Assembly (NCBI GenBank): GCA_964482325.1
Contig: CAYZXD010000006.1
Span: 1 to 64,000, forward strand
Length of the DNA stretch: 64,000 nt
From: CAYZJV01 sp964482325
GTDB taxonomy: Bacteria > Spirochaetota > Spirochaetia > Sphaerochaetales > Sphaerochaetaceae
Reading direction: 5' to 3'
How positions within the stretch are numbered: position 1 is the first letter of the stretch; each line of letters begins with the position of its first letter. The notes below the pieces were generated by a model. The model was not told where the DNA came from. It made no database searches and saw only the letters and a list, made by a program, of their open reading frames with translations. The translations under genes and the position numbers were made by a program. Positions 17,837-26,428 of this stretch are shown here, piece by piece.

Positions 17837-19036
17837 ATGAAAGATACTGCTGCCATAAAGAAGATGATTGAAGAGTTACAAACCCTGAAGACTCAGGATA
17901 TGTATCTCAATGATTTTTTCCATACATGGAAAGAGAGTGATGATGAAATTGCTGCGACATTCGCTGTTGCGGAAATACTTCGTGCAATGCGGGAGCAAAA
18001 CATCTCCTCGAAGGTATTTGACAGCGGTTTGGGTATTTCCGTTTTCCGTGATAACTCAACCCGAACACGGTTCAGTTTTGCCAGTGCCTGTAATCTTCTT
18101 GGACTTGAAGTTCAGGATCTTGATGAAAAGACCAGTCAGATTGCACATGGTGAGACCGTACGGGAAACCGCGAACATGGTCTCCTTCATGGCTGACGTCA
18201 TCGGTATTCGTGATGATATGTACATCGGCAAAGGGCATACCTACATGAAAGAGGTTGCTGAAGCGGTACAGGAAGGTTATGAAGATGGTGTGCTTGAGCA
18301 GCGTCCGACATTGGTGAATCTGCAGTGCGATATCGATCATCCGACCCAGTCGATGGCTGATATGCTTCATGTGATCAATCACTTCGGTGGTGTTGAAAAT
18401 CTCAAGGGAAAGAAAGTGGCAATGACCTGGGCATACAGTCCTTCCTATGGAAAGCCGCTCAGTGTTCCTCAGGGAATCATTGGTCTGTTCACACGATTCG
18501 GTATGGATGTCGTCCTTGCTCACCCGGAAGGGTACAATGTCATGGGTGAAGTTGAAGAGGTCGCAAAGAAACAGGCTGAAGCTTCCGGTGGTTCGTACCG
18601 GCGGGTGGAGAGCATGGAAGAGGCATTTGCTGATGCCGATATCGTGTATCCAAAGAGCTGGGCTCCTTTTGCTGTAATGGAAGAGAGAACTCAATTGGTT
18701 GAAGAGGGACGTTTTGATGAGTTGAAAGAGCTCGAGCAGCGCTGCCTATTAAACAATGCCAAGTACCAGAATTGGGAATGCACCGAAGAACTAATGCAGA
18801 AAACTAAAGACGGTAAAGCACTCTATATGCACTGCCTCCCTGCTGATATCACGGGGGTGAGTTGCAAACAGGGTGAGGTAGCCGCTTCGGTATTCGATCG
18901 GTATCGGGTGCCCTTGTACAAGGAAGCTTCCTTCAAGCCGTACATCATTGCGGCAATGATCTTCTTAAGCAAGTTCCAGAACCCTGCAGCCAAGCTCGCA
19001 GAGTTACTGGAAGATGCTCAGCAGCGAGTCAAATAA
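17837..19036 (+). CDS. ygeW: YgeW: knotted carbamoyltransferase
   Basis: A 399-aa member of the aspartate/ornithine carbamoyltransferase superfamily. It has the carbamoyl-phosphate motif STRTRFSFASACN, the second motif HPTQSMADML, and the C-terminal HCLPADITGVSCKQGEVAAS that distinguishes YgeW from OTC and ATC. In purine-degrading bacteria it is thought to act catabolically on a carbamoylated intermediate, giving carbamoyl phosphate; this is not shown by sequence. It has its own promoter, so it can be expressed apart from the ygfK operon, but it shares the GTTGC repeat. GGAGG precedes the ATG. Confidence 0.93.
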   Translation: MKDTAAIKKMIEELQTLKTQDMYLNDFFHTWKESDDEIAATFAVAEILRAMREQNISSKVFDSGLGISVFRDNSTRTRFSFASACNLLGLEVQDLDEKTSQIAHGETVRETANMVSFMADVIGIRDDMYIGKGHTYMKEVAEAVQEGYEDGVLEQRPTLVNLQCDIDHPTQSMADMLHVINHFGGVENLKGKKVAMTWAYSPSYGKPLSVPQGIIGLFTRFGMDVVLAHPEGYNVMGEVEEVAKKQAEASGGSYRRVESMEEAFADADIVYPKSWAPFAVMEERTQLVEEGRFDELKELEQRCLLNNAKYQNWECTEELMQKTKDGKALYMHCLPADITGVSCKQGEVAASVFDRYRVPLYKEASFKPYIIAAMIFLSKFQNPAAKLAELLEDAQQRVK

Positions 19037-19043
19037 TTACTTA

Positions 19044-19073
19044 TCTGACATGCCCACTATTCGGCATGTCAGA
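19044..19073. terminator. bidirectional hairpin between ygeW and the DUF4190-like gene
   Basis: A perfect 11-bp stem (TCTGACATGCC/GGCATGTCAGA) with an 8-base loop lies between two convergent genes, overlapping the stop of the leftward one. There is no T-run on either side, so termination efficiency is uncertain. Confidence 0.6.
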
Positions 19074-19431
19074 ACCATGGTCGCCAGAGATAATGAAAGC
19101 GCGGACCGGTGAAAGTGAACTGTTCAACGGTCTGCCAGCTATGCAGCATGTTGCTCATCTGCATCAGGAATATAATTCCTACAATCAACGTAATTGCTGA
19201 TACTGAAATCCCGATAATGGCAAGTACCTTCCCGGAATGTGCCACACTGCTCGGACCTATGCGATTTGCCACCGCCACCTGATACAGGGCAATAATTCCC
19301 ATGATGATACCCAGTAGTGGACCGAGAGCAAGCACTTGGAACGGTGCAAGTACCGAAAGAATTCCCAATACCAGTGCTACGATAGCATGAGCCTGACTCT
19401 GCCCGGTCATCGGTTGTTTTTCTGTTTCCAT
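19069..19431 (-). CDS. small DUF4190-like membrane protein
   Basis: A 120-aa protein with two hydrophobic segments (about residues 16-46 and 64-90) and the small-residue-rich pattern AIVALVLGILSVLAP...LGIIMGIIALYQ typical of DUF4190-type proteins. Function is unknown. The start at 19431 is chosen because GGAGG precedes it by five bases; an in-frame start four codons earlier has no such site. It is divergent from ade and convergent with ygeW, and it interrupts the purine cluster on the opposite strand with no evident link to purines. Confidence 0.7.
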   Translation of the reverse strand: METEKQPMTGQSQAHAIVALVLGILSVLAPFQVLALGPLLGIIMGIIALYQVAVANRIGPSSVAHSGKVLAIIGISVSAITLIVGIIFLMQMSNMLHSWQTVEQFTFTGPRFHYLWRPWF

Positions 19432-19493
19432 AGACACCTCCATTGAAAGAAAAAATACTCATTACCATAAAGAACGACAAGATATCATGGAGT

Positions 19494-19508
19494 GTTGCTT
19501 TTTGTTGC
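19494..19508 (+). promoter_or_regulatory. GTTGC tandem repeat upstream of ade
   Basis: GTTGC-TTTTT-GTTGC, again at a 10-base period, lies about 45 bases before the ade start. A TTTACA (19512-19517) and a TATGCT (19529-19534) follow, but their spacing is short. TTGCAA within the repeat, 18 bases from TATGCT, could serve as the -35 instead. Confidence 0.58.
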
Positions 19509-19552
19509 AATTTTACATGTTCTGATGATATGCTCAATACAGGAGGATTCGC

Positions 19553-21268
19553 ATGGATAGCACCGTACGTAAGCGATTGATTGATGTTGCAGCAAAGAGG
19601 GTTCCCGCTGATCTCGTGATTTGTGATGCTCAGGTGGTAAACGTCTTCACCGGTACCATAGAGCGTGCAGATGTTGCCATTGTGGGTAACCTGATTGCCG
19701 GTATCGGTAGCTATACTGCCGATACGTGTATTGATGCTGCCGGGAGGTATCTCCTTCCCGGGTTGATCGATGCTCATGTACACATTGAATCTGCATTGGT
19801 TGATCCTTCCTCTTTTGCTCAGCTCACCTTGGTTCATGGCACTACCACGGTAATTGCAGATCCTCATGAAATTGCCAATGTGTGTGGTCTGGACGGCATC
19901 GATTATATGCTCGCATCATCAGAGAACCTTCCGCAGGATATATTCTTTATGCTTCCTTCCTGTGTGCCGGCAACGGAATTTGAGCATGCAGGAGCAAATT
20001 TGGATGCAAAGACGCTTGCCCAACGTATTGGGCACCCGCGAATTCTCGGTCTTGGAGAAATGATGGATATGGTGGGAACCATCTCTGGAGAAAAGTACAT
20101 TCTCGATAAACTTGCTGTAGCTGAACAAGCTGAAAAACTTATCGATGGACATGCTCCCGATCTTAATTCCTCAGCCATTGCCGCATATGCAGCTGCCGGG
20201 ATACATACTGATCATGAATGTGCCACCATCCAGGAGATGCATGATCGCATAGCCCTCGGTATGTATGTACTTCTGCGGGAAGGTTCTGCATGTAAAGATC
20301 TGCGCAATCTGCTTCCGGGAGTAACGCCTTATAATGCCCATAGATGCCTGTTCTGTACTGACGACCGACAACCGAGCAGTATTCTGAAAGAAGGCCATAT
20401 CGACAACCATCTGCGTATCGCCGTATCCATGGGACTCGATCCGATACTTGCCATCCGCATGGCAACTCTCAATGCAGCACAGTGCTATCATCTGTACGAT
20501 CGGGGGGCTATTGCCCCGGGACGTAAAGCAGACATGATTCTCGTCGATAATCTGAAAGATTTTACCGTCTCGGAAGTTATCACCAATGGAGTGCCGTATC
20601 GCAATCACGCGGCACAGCAAACCCTTGACCCGAGAGTCTCTTCCCGGGTGAATATCGGATCCTTTTCACAAAAATCATTGCTGATGCCCTTACGCTCCCC
20701 ACAGGTGCGCGTGATAGGTATCCAAAGTGGTTCGGTAGTAACTACCAGTGAGGAAGCTACGGTATCGCTCGATCATGATGGGAATTTTGCCGGTGGAGAA
20801 GATGTGGTGAGACTTGCTGTGGTTGAGCGGCATCACGCAACCGGTCATGTCGGTCTTGCTCTGCTTCATGGCTATGGTATAACCCAAGGAGCTGTTGCGA
20901 CAACGATAGCACATGATTCTCATAATATCATCGTCGCTGGAGATAATGATGAAGATATGGTTCTTGCAGTACAGAAATTACGGGAACTCGGTGGTGGAAT
21001 TGTTATAGTCCATAACAATCGGGTGCTTGATGCTCTGCCGCTGCCGATAGCAGGTCTCATGACGAACGAGGGAGGTGCGTTTGTTGACGAAAAACTGAAC
21101 ACCATGCAGTCCCTTGCCCGTAATACGTTGCATATCCATGATGATATTGATCCCTTCATGACCCTGAGTTTTATGGCACTTCCGGTAATACCACATCTGA
21201 AAGTGACCGATATGGGGCTATTCGATGTCGATCAGTTTACCCATGTTCCACTGGAAATCACCAGATAA
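19553..21268 (+). CDS. ade: adenine deaminase
   Basis: A 571-aa protein of the Ade family, which converts adenine to hypoxanthine and ammonia. It shows the metal motif GLIDAHVHIES, HGTTTVIADPHEIANV, the internal GHAPDLNSSAIAAYAAAGI followed by TDHECATIQE, and CTDDRQPSSILKEGHIDNH. Length matches the usual 570-600 aa. AGGAGG lies six bases before the ATG. It feeds hypoxanthine into the XdhD branch of the cluster. Its stop codon lies five bases from the left end of an insertion element. Confidence 0.94.
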   Translation: MDSTVRKRLIDVAAKRVPADLVICDAQVVNVFTGTIERADVAIVGNLIAGIGSYTADTCIDAAGRYLLPGLIDAHVHIESALVDPSSFAQLTLVHGTTTVIADPHEIANVCGLDGIDYMLASSENLPQDIFFMLPSCVPATEFEHAGANLDAKTLAQRIGHPRILGLGEMMDMVGTISGEKYILDKLAVAEQAEKLIDGHAPDLNSSAIAAYAAAGIHTDHECATIQEMHDRIALGMYVLLREGSACKDLRNLLPGVTPYNAHRCLFCTDDRQPSSILKEGHIDNHLRIAVSMGLDPILAIRMATLNAAQCYHLYDRGAIAPGRKADMILVDNLKDFTVSEVITNGVPYRNHAAQQTLDPRVSSRVNIGSFSQKSLLMPLRSPQVRVIGIQSGSVVTTSEEATVSLDHDGNFAGGEDVVRLAVVERHHATGHVGLALLHGYGITQGAVATTIAHDSHNIIVAGDNDEDMVLAVQKLRELGGGIVIVHNNRVLDALPLPIAGLMTNEGGAFVDEKLNTMQSLARNTLHIHDDIDPFMTLSFMALPVIPHLKVTDMGLFDVDQFTHVPLEITR

Positions 21269-21273
21269 TAAAA

Positions 21274-21293
21274 GGGGCCGTTGCAAAAGTCTA
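21274..21293 (+). repeat. left inverted repeat of the IS
   Basis: Begins GGGGCCGTTGCAAAAG and pairs with the right end over 18 of 20 positions. It defines the left boundary directly after the ade stop. Confidence 0.85.
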
Positions 21294-21421
21294 AAAGGAC
21301 TTGAGCGACGGCTTCGTTGTATCTAAAGACATGCATTGGAACGAAATACATGAAAAGAAGGGTTGCAAAGCAACCCTTCATGTGCTACAATTTGTTTAAC
21401 CACAAACAATTAGGAGCACAT

Positions 21422-23007
21422 ATGCATAGTACCGTTTTCTACCAGGAAGGTCAACTCTATCTCAACCTCTCGGTTCCCCTTGATCTCAACTTCCACAATC
21501 CACTGGAAGCATTGCGGAGATTGTTCTGGTCGTTGGACTACGGTTGCTTCAAGCGGGAGAAGAAAGTCAGCGGACGTCTCATGCTATCACCGCGCGGCAA
21601 ATGGTGTTCATTCTGGTTTATGCACGTCTGCACGGGTGTTTCAGCAGTAGAGAAGTGGAAGCCTTATGTCAACGAGATCTCGTTTGTATCCATGTACTGG
21701 AAGGTCGGAAGGCACCCGATCATAGTACCATCGATCGTTTCATCCGCACCAACGGAGATGCTATCAGGAATATTTTCGCTCAGAGTGTGAAGAAGCTCGA
21801 TGAGCTGGGAGAACTGAAGCGGGAGATTGCCTTCATTGATGGGACCAAGGTCGAATCGAAGGCAGGAAAGTACACGTTCGTCTGGCTCAAAGCAATTGAG
21901 AAGAACTTACCAAAGCTCATCGAGCACATTCGCACCTTGTATGGGGAGTATCTGCTGCATTATGATCGGGAAGCAACCATCACTGTGCGTAACGAACAAG
22001 ATGCTCGTGCAGCACTTGCGGACATGCTGGAGAAAGTCGACCCCGCGTGTATGCTACAGAGACCGGTCAAACGCGGCAGAGGTCATCACCTACCTTTTGA
22101 GGTACGATTGGCCAAGCGTCTTGTCGAATATGCTGAGAAATTGGATCGATACGTCAGTGCCCGGGACCGCATGAAAGCGGAGCATCGGAAAAGCATGAGC
22201 AAGACCGATGCCGATGCGACCTTCATGCGGATGAAAGAAGACTACATGCGCAATGGCCAGTTGAAACCTGCCTACAACATCCAGAACATCGTCGATTCCG
22301 GCTACATTGTCAGCACCTATTGTAGTAGGGACAGAACCGATTATCATACGCTCGTGCCAGCGATGGAACAGGTGGTTCATCGTTTGGGATTCCGGTATCA
22401 GGGAGTCTGTGCCGACAGTGGCTACGATTGTGTCGAGAACTATCGGTATTTGGATGAACAAAAGATGCTCGCATACATCAAGACGCAGACCTTTGAGCAG
22501 GGCAAGAAACGTTCGTTTGGTAAGGATCCGGGTAGTAAATTCGCTATGAGCTATGATGCAAAGCATGATCAGCTACGGTGTATCAACAACACGATACTCC
22601 ACAACACGGGAAGAAAACGATACGGGACTTCGGTGTACCAAGCAAAGCGAGGCTGTGTGACCTGTCGATTGAGAAGTTCCTGTATGAAATCACAAGCCGG
22701 CCGAAAACAGTTCAAACAGATTCAATACCATCCTGAAGCTGAGGCATTCAGACTCCAAGCTCTACAGAATATCACCAATGGCAAAGGTGTCGAACTCAGG
22801 GTAAACCGAAGCATCCAGGCAGAAGGATCGTTTAGCCTGATCAAAGACGGACTCGGTATCCGAAGATTCCTCCACAAGGGGCTGCTGAATGTCGAGACCG
22901 AATGGATTCTCCTGTGCATGGCTACCAATACGCTGAAACTGCAAAACAAGATCAATGCAGGAACCGTGGGTATTCCTTCCTGGTATTACATCAATAACAC
23001 CGGATAG
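21422..23007 (+). pseudogene. IS1182-type transposase, frameshifted
   Basis: The start MHSTVFYQEGQLYLNL, with AGGAG before it, matches the N-terminus expected for this family. The frame is lost near codon 52. The rest continues in another frame with the DDE residues in place: FIDGTKVESKAGKYTFVW (D), CADSGYDCVENY (D) and EGSFSLIKDGLGIRRFLHKG (E). Removing one TC from the TCTC at 21577-21580 would restore SGRHAITARQM, so a 2-base duplication is the likely lesion. Programmed frameshifting is less likely because no slippery heptamer is visible. The C-terminal frame could still be translated on its own. Confidence 0.78.
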
Positions 23008-23184
23008 CGGCTGCTTGAACACCCGCTGTATCCAATTACCTCTGAATACCATTTCATTCAGGATATCTATGCCCATTTCTTACGGTTCTGTGCTCGAAAA
23101 CCCGCTATACCGGCTAGGCTTTCCCAACGAGTCGACCTTTCTTAGCTCAATTTCCTGTGGACATAAAATTGGAGCCATCGCAAT

Positions 23185-23204
23185 TATACTTTTGCGACGG
23201 CCCC
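23185..23204 (-). repeat. right inverted repeat of the IS
   Basis: Ends ...TTTTGCGACGGCCCC, the complement of the left terminal repeat with two differences. It marks the right boundary, 20 bases from the stop of the permease gene. Confidence 0.85.
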
Positions 23205-23224
23205 TGGAGTATACAGACCTCAGA

Positions 23225-24508
23225 TTATCCAATCAGTAATTTAATCAGCAAGAGAATCGCAATGACCACCATTGTGGGGCTGATCTGTTTTGTCTTGCCG
23301 GTAAACAGCTTCAGAATGATCCAGCTCAATGCACCATACATGATACCGTTGGCGATTGAATAGGAAGTTACCATGAGCAGAATCGTCAGGAATGCTGGGA
23401 TTGCTTCTGTCGGTTCATCGAAATCAATTTCCTTAACCGGTGAGATCATGAAGAGTCCAACCAGAATCAGTGCAGGGGCTGTTGCTGCTCCGGGAACGGA
23501 GATGAACAGCGGGGAGAGGAACAGAGAAATGATGAACAGGGCTGCAACGGTAAGGCTGGTAAGACCTGTTTTTCCACCTTCGGTGACTCCTGCTGAACTC
23601 TCTACATACGTGGTAACTGTCGAGGTTCCGAGCATAGCTCCCACAGTGGTTCCGATAGCATCTGCAAACAACGCTTCTTTACATTTGGGAATAGTACCAT
23701 CCTTTTCCAGGATATTAGCTTTGGTTGCACAACCAATGAGGGTTCCCACGGTGTCAAACATATCGACAAAGAGGAAGGTGAACACAATCACGATCATGTC
23801 GATACTAAAGACATCAGCAAATGAGAAAGCCAGGAAAGTCGGTGCAATGGATGGGGGAAGGAAGCTTCCTCCTGCCCACGTGGTAACTCCAAAGGGGATA
23901 CCGACAATGGTGGTACCCACGATACCAAGTAAGAGCGCGCCTTTTATCTTGAATGCGACAAGTATACTGGTGATAACTAATCCAATCATGGCAACCAGGG
24001 CTGTACCGCTGGTAACATCACCAAGTTCAACCAACGTAGCTCCACCAACAATCACTCCTGCATTCTGTAAACCGATAAATGCGATGAACAGACCGATACC
24101 AACACTGATAGCTTTCTTCATGTTTGCAGGGATCGAGTTTACAATAGCTTCACGGATGTTGAATGCGGTCAACAGAATGAAGATAATACCTTCAATAAAG
24201 ACTGCAGTCAGTGCCTGCTGCCAGCTGTACCCCATGGTGATGACCACGGTGTAGGCAAAGAATGCGTTTAGTCCCATTCCCGGTGCCAGAGCAAATGGCA
24301 GATTTGCGAGAAATGCCATGACCAAGGTGGCGATGGCAGCCGAAAGTGCAGTAGCGGTGAACACTGCACCGAAATCCATCCCTGCATCCGACAGGATAAC
24401 TGGGTTGACGATGAGAATGTAAGCCATCGTCAGAAACGTAGTCACACCGGCTAACACTTCGGTTCGCACCGTAGTCTTATGCGCGGCGAGCTTGAAGAAT
24501 TTTTCCAT
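23225..24508 (-). CDS. NCS2-family purine permease (AzgA/PbuG type)
   Basis: A 427-aa inner-membrane transporter with about 12-14 hydrophobic segments. The family N-terminus VRTEVLAGVTTFLTMAYILIVNP is followed by LPFALAPGMGLNAFFAYTVV and, further on, VDMFDTVGTLIGCATKANIL and GTSTVTTYVESSAGV, the substrate-binding motifs of hypoxanthine/guanine/adenine permeases. AAGGAG lies seven bases before the ATG. A candidate promoter upstream is TTGGTT, 17 bases, TATCAT. Proton-driven uptake of purine bases would supply the catabolic cluster. No purine riboswitch fits in the short leader. Confidence 0.93.
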   Translation of the reverse strand: MEKFFKLAAHKTTVRTEVLAGVTTFLTMAYILIVNPVILSDAGMDFGAVFTATALSAAIATLVMAFLANLPFALAPGMGLNAFFAYTVVITMGYSWQQALTAVFIEGIIFILLTAFNIREAIVNSIPANMKKAISVGIGLFIAFIGLQNAGVIVGGATLVELGDVTSGTALVAMIGLVITSILVAFKIKGALLLGIVGTTIVGIPFGVTTWAGGSFLPPSIAPTFLAFSFADVFSIDMIVIVFTFLFVDMFDTVGTLIGCATKANILEKDGTIPKCKEALFADAIGTTVGAMLGTSTVTTYVESSAGVTEGGKTGLTSLTVAALFIISLFLSPLFISVPGAATAPALILVGLFMISPVKEIDFDEPTEAIPAFLTILLMVTSYSIANGIMYGALSWIILKLFTGKTKQISPTMVVIAILLLIKLLIG

Positions 24509-24637
24509 AAGAGCTCTCCTTGAATAAGTGAATGATATGACGATGTTATTCTATAACCAAGTGGCTCATTTGTACAGAAAAATTTATGAAATGAGCAGTA
24601 AAAGAGAAAATTTTTGCCTGAATAAGAAAATATATAT

Positions 24638-25414
24638 TTACTGCATCCGTGTTACAACCAGGTGATTTTTTCTGGTGAAAGTCTCCATGGGAGTCCCATA
24701 TAATTCTGAGAGTAACGACCCGGTAAGGACTTCCTCTGTCGGCCCGCTATGTAACAATCTGCTTCGATAAATCATGGCAACCTGATGTGCACATTCTGCG
24801 GCCACCGAGGGATCGTGCGTGGTGAAAAAGAGGGTAATACCCTGGTCTGCCAGTTGCCGGATAATTTGAATGACCTTTGCGGTATTTCCCGGATCCAGAC
24901 TGCTGGTCGGTTCATCAAGCAATAAGATGCGCGGTTGCTGAGCCAGTGCACGGGCAAGGAGCACCAGCTGATGTTCCCCACCACTTAAGGTAGTTGTGGA
25001 GCGATGAGCGATGGATTCAATACCCACCTGCTGCAGAGCATCATAGGCGACTTGTACATCATGCTTTGTGGGAGAAGCCAGTTGGTGCAGATAGGGTGAT
25101 CGACCGAACAGGACATACTCAAGCACACTGAAACTGAAACGGGCCCCCTCTTCCTGCGGCACCAGACTCACCGTCTGGCCCAGTTTCCTCTTGGCATAGG
25201 TATGCAATGGTTTGCCAAAAAGGGTAATGGTTCCCGTTTCGGGAATTCTCCAGCGAAGGAGAAGGTCCATCAAGGTAGATTTCCCTGCTCCATTGGGACC
25301 TAGAAGTGCCGTTGTCTTCCCTTCTGTGATCTTAAGGGAGAGATCAAGTACTGCCGGATATTCACGGGCGGGGTAGGTGTAGGTGACCTGATTCAGACTG
25401 AACGCTTCACTCAC
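24638..25414 (-). CDS. FecE/BtuD-type ABC transporter ATPase
   Basis: A 258-aa ABC ATPase with Walker A GPNGAGKST, Q-loop, signature LSGGEHQLVLLARAL, Walker B RILLLDEPTSSLD and switch His in FFTTHDPS. It belongs to the iron-siderophore/cobalamin import group and drives the permease encoded just upstream, whose stop overlaps its start by four bases. Cytosolic, bound to the inner membrane. Confidence 0.9.
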   Translation of the reverse strand: MSEAFSLNQVTYTYPAREYPAVLDLSLKITEGKTTALLGPNGAGKSTLMDLLLRWRIPETGTITLFGKPLHTYAKRKLGQTVSLVPQEEGARFSFSVLEYVLFGRSPYLHQLASPTKHDVQVAYDALQQVGIESIAHRSTTTLSGGEHQLVLLARALAQQPRILLLDEPTSSLDPGNTAKVIQIIRQLADQGITLFFTTHDPSVAAECAHQVAMIYRSRLLHSGPTEEVLTGSLLSELYGTPMETFTRKNHLVVTRMQ

Positions 25415-26424
25415 AGCTGCACCTCCGTCTTTCTTCGGGAGAGAATGAATATGAACAGGACTGCTCCGATAAGACTGGTAAGTACACCAAGAGGGATTTC
25501 ACTGGGAAGGAGGGTCCGACCGATCGTGTCACAGATCAGCATAAAGAGGCTTCCTATGATCATAGAACCTCCCAGCGCATATCGTGAATCGGAACTGAGA
25601 ATTCTTCGGGCCAGGTGGGGTACGATCAACCCCACCCAGCTTACCAGACCTGCAACTGAAATAATTGCGGTAGTTGCTACCGTAGCGACAAATAAAAGGG
25701 TTGTTTTCTCTCTGCTCACCGCTATGCCGATAGCGTGAGCTGTCCGTTCATCAAGTGAAAGAATATTGATCCGCCAGCGGACTGCAAAGAGAATCGCAAG
25801 GGCGATCCACATAGTCGGAAGCACACTCCAGGCATTATCCCAGGTACTGTTCCACAACCCGCCCATCATCCAGAAGGTGATATCCTGTAAACTGGTGGTC
25901 GGGTCAGCCACCAGTTTGATGACCGAAAGACCTGCAGAAAATAGTGCACCGATGGCGATTCCTGAGAGAATAAGACGCAGAATCCAGCCGCCAAAATGAA
26001 ATTGTCGTGCAAGATAGTAGGAACTGATCAATGCAAGCAATCCAAAGGCTGTAGCACTGATCTGTACGACTGCAGGGGCGAATCCAAACAGGGATATGGC
26101 ACCGGCGGCTCCAAATGCAGCGCCCTGGCTTACTCCGAGAAACCCGGGTTCAACCAGAGGATTGGCAAAAAGCATCTGAAAAACAAACCCTGCAGCCGCA
26201 AGCGATGCTCCCCCGGTGATGGCAAGAAGCACTCGTGGCAGGCGCACCTGAGTGATTACCTGAAGGAGCATCGGATTGCCCGAAAGAGAGAATGGATTGC
26301 TGATACCTGCCTGAGGATATCTCCCCGAGAGCAGGGCCAATACGACCGTACATCCTAACAATACTACCAGCAACACCAGTCGCCGGTAGTATGTGTGCAT
26401 GACCTCTGTATAGTGACTGTTCAT
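25411..26424 (-). CDS. FecCD-type ABC transporter permease
   Basis: A 337-aa inner-membrane permease of the BtuC/FhuB/FecCD family. It has a hydrophobic N-terminal segment, RLPRVLLAITGGASLAAAGFVFQMLFANPL, GFLGVSQGAAFGAAGAI, and the cytoplasmic coupling region GLVSWVGLIVPHLARRI. About ten membrane segments are expected. It starts five bases after the binding-protein stop and overlaps the ATPase gene. Cargo could be an iron chelate, haem, cobalamin or, as for MolBCA-type members, an oxyanion. Confidence 0.9.
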   Translation of the reverse strand: MNSHYTEVMHTYYRRLVLLVVLLGCTVVLALLSGRYPQAGISNPFSLSGNPMLLQVITQVRLPRVLLAITGGASLAAAGFVFQMLFANPLVEPGFLGVSQGAAFGAAGAISLFGFAPAVVQISATAFGLLALISSYYLARQFHFGGWILRLILSGIAIGALFSAGLSVIKLVADPTTSLQDITFWMMGGLWNSTWDNAWSVLPTMWIALAILFAVRWRINILSLDERTAHAIGIAVSREKTTLLFVATVATTAIISVAGLVSWVGLIVPHLARRILSSDSRYALGGSMIIGSLFMLICDTIGRTLLPSEIPLGVLTSLIGAVLFIFILSRRKTEVQL

Positions 26425-26428
26425 GAAC

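Larger units (their letters stand above)
21274..23204. mobile_element. IS1182-family insertion sequence
   Basis: A 1.93-kb element bounded by 20-base imperfect inverted repeats: GGGGCCGTTGCAAAAG at the left (21274-21293) and its complement with two mismatches at the right (23185-23204). It contains one transposase reading frame, interrupted by a frameshift. No direct target duplication is evident. It lies in the short gap between the convergent ade and purine permease genes, five bases from one stop codon and 20 from the other, and damages neither. Confidence 0.88.

Noticed and set aside
21422..21600. Programmed -1 frameshift in the transposase
   Set aside because: No X-XXY-YYZ heptamer is found in the overlap; a 2-base duplication in TCTC explains the shift better.
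21269..23224. Target-site duplication flanking the IS
   Set aside because: The bases beside the two inverted repeats do not match (TAAAA at the left, TGGAG at the right).
23373..24254. 293-codon open frame antisense to the purine permease
   Set aside because: It is the mirror of a clear NCS2 permease; its length follows from the codon bias of the sense strand and it has no ribosome site or known motif.
24509..24637. Purine riboswitch upstream of the permease gene
   Set aside because: The leader after the likely promoter is too short, and the conserved three-way-junction sequences are not present.
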